Origin: Acanthaster planci
Lineage: Eukaryota > Echinodermata > Asteroidea > Valvatida > Acanthasteridae
Direction: 5' to 3'
Assembly: GCF_001949145.1 (NCBI RefSeq)
Contig: NW_019091356.1
Location: 3,008,713 to 3,072,712 of the forward strand
Length of the DNA: 64,000 nt
The translations under genes were made by a program, and so were the position numbers. Under the pieces are notes generated by a model, which worked only from the letters and a program-made list of their open reading frames with translations, was not told the origin of the DNA and did no database searches. How positions within the stretch are numbered: position 1 is the first letter of the stretch; each line of letters opens with the position of its first letter. Shown piece after piece: positions 1-12,658 of the stretch.

Positions 1-74
1 TCTCTCCCAAACTGGTAAAGAGAGGTGGGCAGCTTATATTTACATGTACAGTACTGCCTTGACCCCAGAGAACT

Positions 75-2240
75 CATCAGCAGGTTTAACCAGTTACACA
101 ATCTTTATAATTCTCAGATTATCTCATCTTCCAATGGCCAAAAGGATTACATCACTCCAGTCTGGCAAGGAGCCAACCTGGCTGAAAGTGGCGGGGAAAG
201 CAGCTCACATTGCGTACATGGGTACAGGTCTGGGCTTGATCAGGTAATCACATTCACAGAGGTCAAGGCACCAGGAGTTGACAAGTCTGCCACACTCCCA
301 ATAAGGATGGAATGCAAATTCAGACAATTATTTATAGAAGCACAAAATGCTGGGGGGGGGGCTATCTGCCACTGTTTACAAAGGGGTGTCGATAAACTCT
401 GTATGATCTCACCTCCCTGTACCCTACATGAACCAGGATTTACACAACAGCAAATTTAGGTCTGCATGTATTTTGAAAAATTTTACTAGCACAAGGACAA
501 TGTTATTGTCTTGGGAACAAAAATGGCTGTACACATATTTCATCTTAAATGCTGGCAGAGTACACTACGGTACATTGGAAAGAGGATCTCATGAGACACA
601 CTCCTTGCTTGAATTGTTTATGGAAGGCAATGTACATGTACAGCAACCACTTGTTTACGCTTGTTTTTTCCCAAACAATTTGTTTAATTTCCTGTTTCGC
701 CCTTCCGACTTTCCTTTCCACAATTAACCTTAACAATCCTCCATCCTCGCATTTCAATATGATTTTACATACATACCCTAGGGGGTTAGGGATAGGGATT
801 TCGGGTTACCTACATGTGCATGTATAGGAAATGAAATCTCAAAGGACTTCAACATTTCCTCTTTGTATTAAAGCAACGACCGACAAACATTTTTTGGGTG
901 AGAAGACGAACTTCTCACAACATGTTGGCCAATTGGCAGTGAGTCAACGAGACATCCTAGTTGCTGCAGGTGGGAACCTGGGTGAAGAACATGTTTGGCA
1001 ATTGGCAATGAGACATCCTAGTTCCTGCAGGTACATGCAGATCCAGGACAAACAAATCAACAGAAAGTGGGAGACTGTAATATTGTGTCTAGCTATCCGT
1101 AATATTGTGTCTAGCTATCCAGCCTTTTATGAAGACAGTGGCAGACAAGATCAGATGTGTCACCACCTTCACCTCCGAGAGGTCAGCAAAACCACCATCA
1201 CCTCTGAGAGGTCTGCAAAACCACCATCACCTCCGAGAGGTCTGCAAAACCACCATCACCTCTGAGAGGTCTGCAAAACCACCATCACCTCTGAGAGGTC
1301 TGCAAAACCACCATCACCTCTGAGAGGTCAGCAACAGGTCTAGCTAGTTACACAATCTTGTGATTCTCAGATTATCTCATCTTTCAATGGCCCAAATTTA
1401 GATTGCGTCATTTGGCCCTGGCAAGGTACCAACCCGGCTGAAAGTGGCGGGAAAGCAGCTCACATTGTATACAGGGTACAGGTCTGGGCTTGGTCAGGTA
1501 ATCACATTCACAGAGGTCAAGGCACTAGGAGTTGACAAGTCTGCAACATTCCAAATCAGGACGGAATGCAAATTTGCAAAATTACGAAAGAACATTACAA
1601 AAGGGGTATCTGCACTGTTTGAAAAAGGGGTACAGTATTTATAAACTATTGGTAGATGATTTTTACATCCCTGTACGTTTACACCACAAACAGTCTGAAC
1701 TTTTTTTTTAATGACTGGTAGTGGTACAATGACATTGTTACTGTCTTCAAGAAAATAGTTATGTTGGTAGATTACATTAGCGACAGGTTCTCGTGAGAGA
1801 CACTACTAGCCTGCATGGTTCATGTGAGGCCGTGTAGGGCAACTGCTTGTTTACGCTGAATTTTTTTCCAAACTATTTGTTTACTTTCCTGTTTCTCCTT
1901 CCTGGCTTTCCCCCTCCACAGTTAACCCTAACAGCCCTCAATCCTCTCCATTCAAAATGACACGGGGGGATTAGGGACGGAGGGCTTAGGGTTACCTGTT
2001 CCTCTACCTACATGAAATCTCTCAGGACTTCATAATTTCAGCTTCTTTTCTGAAGCAATGACTGACAAACTTTTCTGGGTGACAGTGCAAACTTCTCACA
2101 AAATATTTACCATTGGCAACGGGCCAACTGAGACAGTGCTAGATCAAGACAAAAACAAACAAACAAAAGGAGACTGATTTGGGTCTACACCCCCTGCTTT
2201 GAAGAAAGTGGCAGAGATCAAAGGTGTCACTGCCCAACAG
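75..2240. repeat. Diverged tandem duplication, ~1 kb unit
   Basis: Copy A (about 75-1,165) and copy B (about 1,340-2,240) align in the same order and orientation along their length. Anchors include the AAAGTGGCGGG..AAAGCAGCTCACATT block (about 188 and 1,440), a shared TCAGGTAATCACATTCACAG segment (about 240 and 1,494), and a shared block near 650-740 and 1,850-1,930. Short indels separate the copies, so the duplication is old. The junction between them is occupied by a minisatellite. Confidence 0.8.
1160..1335. repeat. 29-bp minisatellite, about six copies
   Basis: The unit reads approximately ACCACCATCACCTCTGAGAG followed by GTCTGCAAA, 29 bp, repeated about six times with mostly C/T changes. 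Because 29 is not a multiple of three, the open frames crossing it shift from unit to unit and are not coding. It sits at the junction of the ~1-kb tandem duplication. Confidence 0.9.
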
Positions 2241-3229
2241 AGATTGCACAAGCATGCCAGGTGCTAAACTCTATTTCGGCAGATTGCCAGGGCTTATTGT
2301 GATTTTAGGAAGTTGAACACAAATGAAGGGGTGGACAGCTTGTATAGGCGGATGTACATGTATGCCACAGGGTTTTTTTTTTCTTTCTATGGTCCAGATT
2401 TTAGAGTTCAAGAAGGAATTAAATCCCCCGTGTTTGGCAGTACAAAATCCCACCAGCAGAACACGTTTCTGTAATGTACTGGGTTGAGAATGGAATTTGA
2501 AATGCAGGATTTTTGGCTGGCACTTTTAAATTACATATAAAAAAAAAAGGAATTGAATAAGGCCAAAATCCTGCACGTATGTATGTGTATGCTTTTTACT
2601 TCTGTGCGGCACCAACCAAGTAGTCACAATTTTGGAGGCAAAATCAAGTTTTACACTGTGTCAGTGCGTAAGAAATTGCACGAGACACAAAGTAAGGTTG
2701 TTCTTGCATCTACAATACATGTACATCTGCGCTCTACATGTACTATGGGCAGGGAACCAGTGCATACCGTACACATGTAGCACTGAAGCAACAAATGGAC
2801 CAGTCCTAAGACGCCAGCATAAGATGTGTACATGTACATTCCTGTGAAAGAAGTCACAAAAGCTATTCTGTCGACCGATATTTACAAGAGATCGATGTAC
2901 ATGTACATTTTACTCGGATAAACTTTTTCAAGGAAAAAAAATGTTGCCTTTGAAGTGACTTTTTCATGCAAGGGCCAAACATGTTGTCCACGCTCGGCTG
3001 TCGGTTCTGTTCACCCACCGGTAACACGCACACATACGTGCACAAGTACAAAGACAATGAAGTACATGTACCGGGTACGACTGCTATACCTGCCGATAAC
3101 ATTTCCCTTAACTTTCAAGCAATCATCATCCATCTTATGTTCCTTTCGTCAAGAGTGATTTTTCAGCGTTTGGTAAAAGTGTAAGGAAGTTTCAGGAGCC
3201 GCAGGATATGTTGGGTACCAGTACTAGTC

Positions 3230-3770
3230 GCGCTGAGTCAATCAGAATAATTCACTAGTCAAATATTCGACCTTCAATGTCGATCGAATATCCGAAAATT
3301 TGGTCCTCCCCTTGACCAGCAGGTTGATGAACAAACCCATGTACACAAGATCAGCTACAATAATGCACACAATTGTACATTACAATCACTTTAATAGCTT
3401 CTCGCTTCTCACTTCTAGGATTACATGTATCTCTAGCCACGATTTCGCAAGTTTAACGGACAAACAGTGCTTCTTGCCCTGCTGAAAATTTCTATTCCTT
3501 TTAATATTTCAATCAATAATTAACTGTTTGATTCGTTGTAAGTCATTATTCTGTCGCTTTTCATTTGAATTTGCTTGAAACAAGTCTCCACAGTGGGATT
3601 TGTCTCATTCAAAATGAAGAAACTCAGAGTTCCTGTCATGAATTTTGCATTCAAATATTCAAATTTGGAAATAATATTCAAATATTCAGTAATGGATCAA
3701 CTACTTGGATATTTGGATACTGGTACATGTACATATCCAATTGCATCTGTTACCAAAAATAAATTAGGGT
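3230..3770. mobile_element. Older copy of the hAT-like element at 12.1 kb
   Basis: This stretch aligns with the element at 12,129-12,658: the GCTGAGTCAAT start, the ATTCGA..ATATCCGAA segment, the ATGAACAAACC block, and the TTCAAATATTC-rich 3' part. The terminal bases are altered (TCGCGCTGAGTC rather than TAGAGCTGAGTC), and the right end is not recognisable, so this copy looks older and decayed. Confidence 0.65.
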
Positions 3771-4439
3771 CACGATCCTGTTTTCAGAGTTTGTCCGATT
3801 TTGGGGCTGTCGGGGTTGAGGAAAAAGAAAATAATCTTACCGGCCGAGGGGACTCTCACTTGTGTCGGCCGTGTAGCCACGTCCCATCTTGGATGCGTCC
3901 CCCTGTCTGAATCAGGACTCCGATCATTCACTGTTCCACGGTCCGGCCTCTGGAGTTTAGCTTTTCACGTCAAGTTTCTCTGATAGGCCTCATCAACCTT
4001 TAAAGGCACAGAACCATCGAGAAAGAGCTCAGCTGTCACGATGGCTGTTGGCTGCATAAATACTCTTCCCCCTCCCTCGATTACATGAACGGGCAAACTT
4101 TTGAACCCAAATTCTCATGTTTATCATACATCCGACTCGAGGGAACTCTAAGTGACTGACGCCGCGGGCCTCAGTGGACAATTTGGCCAGGAAAGCTCAC
4201 CAGTACTTGTCTACGCTTAGGAACTCACACTGAAAGCTCAACAAAATTTGTCTCATTTTTCTTCAACTCTAATAGGTCAGTAAGACAAAAAAAAAACACA
4301 AGCAAGTTCAAAAAATGTCCAACCTTTTTCCCACTCTAATGGTAAACAGAATGTGCATACATCACACAACGTACGTACATGAACATGCAAAAATTAACAG
4401 ACTGCTACTGACTGACCGAGCTGGGAGAGCCGCTGGTAC

Positions 4440-4830
4440 CTGAACAGAACAGGTGCCCAGCTCCCGCTACCAATACAAACTCATGGCTTTCAATCTTTCC
4501 AATGAACAGCTCTATCTAATGGCTTGCCATTATGTTCACGTCCATGAACACTACATGTACGTGTTCACACAATCTGCACATACATGTAACTGCACATATA
4601 CTTCAGGTAGTATACAGTTTATAAATGGCGATATGCAAATAGCCTGTCAGCACAACGACCAATGGCAGAAAAGCTGGTTGAACTGGCTCAGTGCCAAAAA
4701 TTCCATGAAAAACATAACTTCTTTGGACACACCGGAAGGCAGGCAGCTCAGGAGTGAAGTGTACAGTGCTACGCACCCAACAATTGTCTGGGTTTTTCCA
4801 TTCAGCCAAAAATAGCTCAGTTCACATCGT
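4440..4830. repeat. Dispersed repeat, copy 1 of 2
   Basis: Direct-orientation relative of 7,870-8,200. Shared landmarks in order are CATTATGTTCACGTCCATGA-like, GATATGCAAATAGCCTG, TGCCATGAAAA, CTCCAGAGGGCAG-like and CAGCCAAAAATAGCTCA. No coding capacity is preserved between the copies. Confidence 0.75.
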
Positions 4831-5252
4831 TATACATGTACATAATGTACAGTGCCTGTATTCTGTCTGTTCATTATACACGTTGAAACGGCCAATCCTG
4901 GATTCGGACAGGATGTGATCACGGGTGCATATCGCACCAATCATCTTGCAGACGATTTTTAGTACATCTACAGATAAACTGGAACACAGTACAGATTTTA
5001 GCGTCACCCTAAACCTTTTGGTTACTGAGTCCATGGTCCTTGTACACGTAGAGTAATAATTCTATAAATCCCTCCTATGCTACGCTGCATTCTCGACACC
5101 GTTGCCATATCAGTCAAAATCAGTCAAATTTCCTGTACATTTCCGTGTACTGGGGGAAATCAATTGGAAGGCATTTTTGACACTGTTTTGTCGGTTAAAA
5201 CAGAAGGAAGGTTTTCAAATTAAATTAATTTTAATAATTATTTTTAATGGGT

Positions 5253-5410
5253 AAGTACATGTACGTTGGAACCTGTAAAGTGTGAAATGCATGTGTACAT
5301 GTACTACATGTACATGTACATGCATGCCATCACTTGAGCTGTACATGTACATGGAGACAAAGTACAGTTTTTATCATCACTTACATACCGTTACATGTAC
5401 ATGTACAAGG
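5253..5410. repeat. Dense TACATGTACA palindrome cluster
   Basis: The self-complementary string TACATGTACA and its concatemers occur repeatedly within about 160 bp. The same decamer is scattered through the first 14 kb (for example near 635, 2,725, 2,830, 3,725, 7,550, 8,265 and 9,480) and is much rarer in the gene-bearing part of the window. It behaves like a dispersed simple or palindromic repeat. No protein-binding role is shown. Confidence 0.7.
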
Positions 5411-6559
5411 TTCCCCAGTCAATGACATATTTAATTTACACACCCAAAAATGAACTACCTCTACCAAGCGGCTTAAGATTGCATTTGATGAAGTTTTAGG
5501 CTGGCTGATCTATACGCACGCAATGAGGAGTTTAAGTCCCTCTTGGGCTGCCAAAATCAGGAAAAGAAAATGCCCCTTCCCTTTGACAGTTGAACTGGGA
5601 TTTGTCCCCGTTTGTTGGGGCGTTACTGAAACCAAAACTGATCAGCAATGACAGTCGTGTCCTTATCACTCTCTGAAACCTGTGGCAGTACATTTTCAGA
5701 TTAGACAAGCCCATGGGACCTCTGTGGGTGCATTTGGCAGTCATAACCAAGAACTGGTTCCGTGGTAATTCTTCAGAGATTTTCTGTTGTACATGTAAGA
5801 GTAACTGAGCGACATTGAAATGTGATTGTTTAGCACTCAGACTCTGAAAGCGATGAACCAGAGAAACCACCCAACCAATTCTTGATTATGCCAAGGATTA
5901 AACCAAGGATCTTTAGGGAAAGGTCGCAGAATTAAAAAAAAGGACAAAAAGAATTTATTAATTAAAAGGTACCGGAAAAAATGCAAAAAACCAAAAGGAC
6001 TACAAGACTGAAAAGACTAAAACTTTAAAAGGATTAAAACCAACCATGGAGGAAGGTGTCAAAATCAGTTTCAGTAATAGCTTCATCATTTAAGCAAGGG
6101 CCAAAGTAAATAAACAGGGGGATACACTGACAGAGAATTATAGGGGAACTCTAACACTAGAACTATTTTTATAGGGGAATGACTTCTACGAGAGACGCTT
6201 ACCAAAAAAAATCTGACAAATTTCTAGCTCTGCCACACGTGCAATGTAACTACATGCACCATGGAGTTGTATCCAGTGTTCTAGCTAGGACCATTTAAGT
6301 GCCAGGTAAAAGCGTACTGAGTGCAGTTTTTAATGCTTTCTGATGCTTGAAATACGATCCAATTGGTACATTTAAATTTTCAGTGATATTTCAGTTCATT
6401 TTTTGGAAAATGGGTGGCAGAGCCAATTATAACCCTGAGGGCCGGGCAGAAATTTGCAGTGCCGGGAAGTGCCGCCCGGCGCCGCCCGCCGCGGCTAGAA
6501 CCCTAGTTGTAACAAAGTACATGTACTAGTACGTAGTGAACAGTGTACCGGAAGTACAT

Positions 6560-7200
6560 GTACATGTGACAGTCATGAGGACATTGTACAAATGTGCATG
6601 CATGCCCTTCAGCCTCACGTTACTGGCAACACGGACCCTCTTGGCTGGCAATTTGCCAATGATGTGCGCCAACCTTGTCCATGTGGGTGTTTGGCCATGC
6701 AACAATCCTCAAGTTTGCATTATAACCACTCAGTCCCAACTGAGTAATGGTTCCTACTTCCCCCCAAATTACAAGTCCCTTGGCATAATTCCAAGAACGA
6801 ATCTAAATAAATGCACAACTGAGGACCAAAATATGAGTCACCTGTTCTGACGTGTGTCTAGGAAATTACATGTACATGTATGCCACTTCTCTGTCTACTT
6901 TTTGTCACCAATTTTTTAAGCAAACGCAAAAGTTCTTGTACTGGCATTCCCCAGTCAAATCACAGCCAAACATCAAGCATCTGACCTTGGCAACAGGCCA
7001 AGTTTCAGTGACCAGCCCACCCTAATCAGGGTCGCAAGCAGGTGACTTTTTACAGAAGTCTTGGAAGGGGTCATTGTTGCAAAACAGTCAAAAGTGGTAC
7101 TCTTGGGTCACCAAAAGTAAGCAAGATTCACCAACCTGTTTCACTGTACATGTACACATGTATATGAAAAATCAATTTAGAAGAAGCTCTCTAATATTAG
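6560..7200. repeat. Duplicated block, partner at 10.5-11.2 kb
   Basis: Two sub-blocks match the 10,540-11,200 region in order. One carries CCTTGGCATAATTCCAAGA (partner CCTTGGCACAATTCCAAGA). The other carries CAAGCAGGTGAC, CTCTTGGGTCACC and CCAACCTG-type strings (partners CAAGCAGGCAAC, CTCTTGGGTCCCC). A third partial copy of the first sub-block lies near 11,900-12,000. The sequence is non-coding. Confidence 0.7.
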
Positions 7201-7319
7201 TAGAACAGAGATCAGCATGCCGAATTCGCCAATTGTGAGCATGCATAACGGAACATGAACTCCTCTAGATTCAAAAAGTGTGAGTACTACAATAAACCTT
7301 GATGACAAGTTGAATTTGA

Positions 7320-7550
7320 ATAAAATCTGGTACACTGAGTTATCTGATTGCACATACAGGCAAACATAACAATTTGAATTCCCCAGACTAAAGACACCGC
7401 TGCTACACTTTGTGATTCAGGGCAAGCTTTTGCATAGCCACCACCATCTCTAGAATGAAGTGGTTCCTTCGTGCCCTTCTTGCCCATTGAAAACATTGTG
7501 CTGGTGCACGGCATCTCTTAAGCAAAGCTTACCCTGAATCACGAGGCATG
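7320..7550. mobile_element. Foldback element, truncated second copy
   Basis: This stretch matches the foldback element at 22,024-22,380 in inverted orientation. It shares the AAAATCTGGTACACTG end, the AATTCCCCAGACTAAAGACAC arm, the GCATAGCCACCACCATCTCT centre and the CTGAATCACGAGG start of the second arm, which then breaks off. The second inverted arm is incomplete, so this copy cannot fold fully. Confidence 0.75.
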
Positions 7551-7869
7551 TACATGTACACTGTAGACCATGGGCTAGAAATCGTAGCTTCACTGGAATT
7601 AGAAGTCTGTCCACATTTGAGTGGCAACATGGAATCACATGTTCTAGGTCAATATGAAGGTGCTGAATTCAAATCTACCTGTTGCCACCTCCTCAGACTG
7701 CTCCCAAGGTCACCACAGGAGGACACTGATCCCATTTTTGCTCATTTTGATCAAGGACAGTATTTGGGGCACAGTTTTCCCATTTTTTCATTAAATGCTT
7801 TTAAATTTGTCACAGGTATTATTTGTAACATTTCCGAAAGAAATATTACTATTTAATTATTTATGTGAA

Positions 7870-8200
7870 CTCGTGGTTCTCAATCATTGGAATGATCAGC
7901 TCTGTCTACACGTAGGAACCTGTCATTATGTCCAAGTCCATGAACACTACATGCACAATAACAATCTACATGTATACCAAACACCACTTCATACTTAATG
8001 AATATGCAAATAGCCTGCACGTGTAATGACCAACAACAGACAACGTGAATGTGTACAAACTGGCCGAGTGTCGAAATGCCATGAAAAGCAAAATTTCCTC
8101 GGATGCTCCAGAGGGCAGACAGGATTCGAGTCGTACAGTGCACACTGGGCACTCAACATTATCTGGGTTTTCCCCATCAGCTAAAAATAGCTCAATTAAT
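7870..8200. repeat. Dispersed repeat, copy 2 of 2
   Basis: Partner of 4,440-4,830, in the same orientation. It keeps the AATATGCAAATAGCCTG, AATGCCATGAAAA, CTCCAGAGGGCAGACAG and CAGCTAAAAATAGCTCA landmarks. It is shorter than its partner because of small internal deletions. Confidence 0.75.
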
Positions 8201-9544
8201 ATTAATAAGCTCCTGCAGCACAGGACCTAGTCTAAAATGTACCAATACAATGTGTACAGTGCATGTACATGTACATGTGTTACTGTACATGAAGGCTTCA
8301 CACAGGGTGAATAGTACAGCAATTGTCTCTTTAGAATTCAAATTAGATTTAGTACGTTCAAGTGAATCTAATTAGCCCTAACCATGCTGAACTCAACAAG
8401 GTTATGCAGGATTTCAATGGTCCCTAGAGGGTTAGGGTTTTAAAGAATTCAGGCGTACCAGATTTTATTCAAATTTAACTCGCAAAAAGGCTTATTGCTT
8501 GGCATTCTTTTGTTATGAGGTTTGACCTTTCTGGTTAAATGTACAGTCACTTCAGTAAGTCATAAAAAGACACACTGATCCTGTTGTCGATTCAGGAAAG
8601 GGGAAAATGCAGAAGTCACTGACACAGACATGAAACACATCGTGATAAAACTGGCCTCCACAAGTGACTAGTGTGATCTGTGAACGCTCTGTGTACATTA
8701 CCATAGCAATTTCACAATTTGTATAAGGAGCCAGAGTACGGTAACTTTGGGGTTTTTTAAAGGGTTCTTGTCTAGTGTAGTACAGTGCAATTTGCAGACC
8801 CAAAATATGTACATGTACCTGTAGAAGCCACAACTGGGGTGACATGGCGCACGTGCACAGGTGGTGGGGGGTTACAATGCCTCTTTGACCAATAGGACGC
8901 CGCGCTTTGCCAAATACATGCACGCTTCAAGCTCGTAAAAGGAATGCGTGTGTGGGTGTTGTGCCACCGCAGTTATCACATCTTCTCGTATTAGTCTCCA
9001 GTGCGTATGAGGGTGCAATCTGCCATACCCTTTTAACAAAGTAAAAAAAAAAAAAGGTCCTTTCCTTCACTTGTCCCTTACTGCCCTCACAGGGTGCTGG
9101 GAAGGGCAAAAGCATGATGCAATTTTTATCAAGTGCTGACTGCACTGAGTCCATTCACAATGCTTTGCGCAGTCAAATCTGTGGGGAATTTCCTTCATGG
9201 AATTTGGTGGGAAGCATAAACTGCTGCCCTCCCCAGCACCCTGTATTGTAAGACCGTTAGGAACACGGGAAGGTTATTTTCATGGAAAGTGTGGACCCTG
9301 AGTTCCATACCTTCCGGCCCACTAACCCAAAATGGGAGAAAAGTTGCACCCAAATAATTACACAAGTACCCTGGAACAGTTCCAAGAAAGCAGGACACTG
9401 TCAATCGGGCAACCTAGACATGAGTTACAAATTCAGACGTCATGTGCAGCGTGCCTGAAGGCAATGCCCATAATGTAAGGTACATGTACATGTATGTGTC
9501 GCAATCTACACCAAGCCTGTCCGTATCCAAACAGAGAGAGCAAA

Positions 9545-10050
9545 ATACCAGCAAATCACTTTGTTTTTCTATGTTTTCTTGAGAACTGTCTTTCCAATCT
9601 GTAGAGACATGCTTGGTTTGGTTTCAGAAGCCACAGTGACTGCTGATGAATCATTTAATATCGTCAAATTTCTGTGTTTGGTGACTCAGACTGTCATCGG
9701 GTTATTTACAAAAACAATTAAGCGACAGTTCAGATCAAAACTGAATGCAGAATTTATTCCCAAATTGGCAAATAGTGTAAACACTCCAACATGTACCATA
9801 CCAGTGCGAAATAGGCACCAAACTGGTAGCCGTGACAACAATCATTTGTTTGGAGCATATTTCCCTCATCATTTAAGTCATGAACAGATTTCTGATCATG
9901 AGGTTTATTAAGAAAAGGACAGCAGCTCCCGAAGCAGTATGTAACAAGGACATCGAACAAAAAAGACACAGGTTTTTTTTTCAAAAGGAAACTGGTGCGA
10001 CCTGTTAACAGTAGGGTGGGCCTACATGCAGTAAACAGCCATCTGATGAA
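9545..10050. repeat. Duplicated block, partner at 11.38-11.85 kb
   Basis: About 170 bp at the left end is highly similar to 11,390-11,545, including the shared string GACATGCTTGGTTTGGTTTC and the run TTCTGTGTTTGGTGACTCAG. Similarity resumes near 9,905-10,030 against 11,705-11,850. With the 10.68-10.98 versus 11.9-12.76 kb match, this shows that 9.5-11.0 and 11.4-12.8 kb are an imperfect tandem duplication. Confidence 0.75.
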
Positions 10051-12128
10051 GAACTTTGTGGCCAGGAACAAGCTTGCGCCACTTGTTTTAAGATTTTTTT
10101 TGTTAAATCGACATACCGGCAAGTCCACCTTAATGTAAGTTTTATTTGATCAGAATAAACATGAACATACATGTATGGGGTGTGTCTCCATCCACCTAAT
10201 GCTCCATGCATTTAACCTGACTACCTTGGTATTAAGTTGGACCACAGAGCTTTAAAAAGGAGCAGCTCCATGATTGGACAGAACAGAAGGACTTTATACA
10301 ACAAAAAACGATTCCCTTTAGGTTGGCCGAAGAACACGCACAGCATGTATCCAGTATCAGAAATGTACACATTGGTACATGTACACCAATTGACTAGGGC
10401 ACCAGAAGCAACAACTGACTACAAGTAGAGCTCTGTAGGTGCAGGTCTAGTTAAGGTCAGAAATACAAAAGAAATACAAAAGCTACAATGAAAATGCAGC
10501 TTGTGCCGGTGCACAAGATCAACAACGTCACCTCTACAGTACAGGGTACCAACTACAATGTACACGTACATGCTCAAAACTGTGCATCGGTGTGCCACTA
10601 CGTGGGTCACCAGCTTGCCACTGTACACGTGTGCCAACCCAATTGGTCACGCAACAGCTTCAGGACCCACTCGGCACAAACTAAGTAACACCCACCCACT
10701 CACCCCCCCCCCCCAAATAAACAAGCCCCTTGGCACAATTCCAAGACTCAGCAATAAAAAACTGGGACTCCAAAATGAGTCACCAGATCCAACACACCTG
10801 GTACCACTCCATGTACAATTTACAGGAAATAAAAAGTTCTACAAATTCAACCTTTCTCCTGACAAAACAACCAAGACACCAGTGTAAGCCCGTGACTCCT
10901 TTGTCTTCGTTCATTTCCTGACTCTGACGCAACTGCAAATATTCTGACATTCGCTGAGTCACATTACGGTCAAAATGCTAGCACCTGGCCCAGGTGAGAG
11001 GCCAAAATGCATTCCAGTTTAGGCAACCCATCTATCTGAACACGGGGTCCCAAGCAGGCAACTTTACAGAACTGTAAGGAGGGATCACTATTGCGCAAGA
11101 GTGAAAAAGTTTTGCTCTTGGGTCCCCATGTAGGCAAGCTCCACCAAGCTATTTTATTGTATTCCAAAAACCAATTTAACAGAAGCTCCATGATGGTTCA
11201 AACTTCAACGCCAATTTTGATTGGGCCAGTCAGTCAGTTGTTCAATAGTTTGTGAATTTGTTCATTGGTTTATCTTTTGTTCCCATTGTTTGTTTGCTTG
11301 TTTGTTTTGGATGTGAAGCAAGGTGACTTTAAACTTTAAAACATTTTCCAATCCTAACAGGAAGAGCACAGTATCACTATCAGGAAGTCACTTTATTTTT
11401 TTTCTCAAGAACTCCTGCTCCAATCTGTTGCGACATGCTTGGTTTGGTTTCAGGGGCCACAGTGAATGCTGATGAATCATTTAAAATCCTCAAATTTCTG
11501 TGTTTGGTGACTCAGACTGTCATTAGGTTATTTACAAAAAAAATAAGATACATGTAGACTTCAGATAACTATGCTAGTGGTGATTTCAAAAAAAGGCAAA
11601 GATACATGTCTGGATGTACATTTACCAGTACAACCTGGCTGACGTTAAGATAGTTCCAATTATTCATTTAGGTGTTTTTCTGTCACGTTATTCAAGTGGT
11701 TAATTAATTTAAGAAGAGAATATCCCCAAAGAGGATCCCCAAAACAATTCATAACAAGGACACAAAACAAGAAACATCCTTTTTTTTCATACAAAACTTG
11801 CGCAATCTGTGAACACACTGTACAATGAAGTGGGCCTACATGCAGTACTTGTCTGATGCGGTAGAGCCAGGGGTAATCCATGGAACAAGCGCTTACCAAC
11901 TTCAGGACCACATCTGCATGTCACCCGCTCACCCCAACTGAGTAAAAGTCACCCTCCCTAAACATAAACGAGCCCTTGGCACAATTCCAACATTCAGTTT
12001 ATGAGTTGTCGATCCGGTATACATGTACCCAACAGCATCATGTACACGCGCATACATGTACTAGAAACTCCTTGAATTACAGATAAAAATAGTTAAACCA
12101 TTCTCCAAACAACCAACCAAGACACCAG

Positions 12129-12658
12129 TAGAGCTGAGTCAATTAAGCTACATGTACACTGCAATTCACTATTCGAATATTTGATCTTCAATTTGATCAA
12201 ATATCCGAATATTCGGTTGCACTGACTGGCAGATTGTTGATGAACAAACCATACATGTAATTCAAAATCAGTTGCAATACCACACACATTTGTACATTAT
12301 GATCAATATAACAGCTTCTCACATCTAGGACTATCTTCAGCCACAATTTAGCAAAATTTAAGAGATGAACAAGACTTCTTGCCCTGTTGAAAATTTCTAC
12401 TCCTTTCAAATTGTTTAAAGAAAAATCTACTTTTTAAATCATTGTACGATTTCTTATTTCTTGTAAGATTTCATTTGAATCTGCTTGAAAAAAGCCTCCA
12501 TAGTGCAATTTTTATCATTTAATTAAAAAAAAAAAAAAATTTAATTTTCAGTTCTTTTTCATGAATTTTGCATTTGAATATTCAAATTCGAAAAATAACA
12601 TTCAAATATTCAACAATCGTTCAAATATTTGGTTATTCGAATATTCGGCACAGCCCTA
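12129..12658. mobile_element. hAT-like non-autonomous element, 8-bp TSD
   Basis: The element is about 530 bp. Its left end is TAGAGCTGAGTC; its right end, read in reverse complement, is TAGGGCTGTGCC, giving imperfect terminal inverted repeats of the TAGRG type known in hAT transposons. It is flanked by identical 8-bp copies of GACACCAG (12,121-12,128 and 12,659-12,666), the target-duplication length typical of hAT. The paralogous block at 10,875-10,882 carries a single GACACCAG, with flanking sequence continuing on both sides, so it shows the empty site. There is no internal coding sequence. Confidence 0.85.

Noticed and set aside
25-459. 144-codon frame at the left edge
   Set aside because: It lies in a diverged tandem duplication whose second copy does not keep the frame, and it shows no recognisable domain.
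831-1323. Open frames over the 29-bp minisatellite
   Set aside because: The repeated Lys-Pro-Pro-Ser/His-Leu peptides come from the repeat itself, and the period is not a multiple of three.
1160-1335. CRISPR-like array
   Set aside because: The repeats are contiguous without unique spacers, and the context is eukaryotic.
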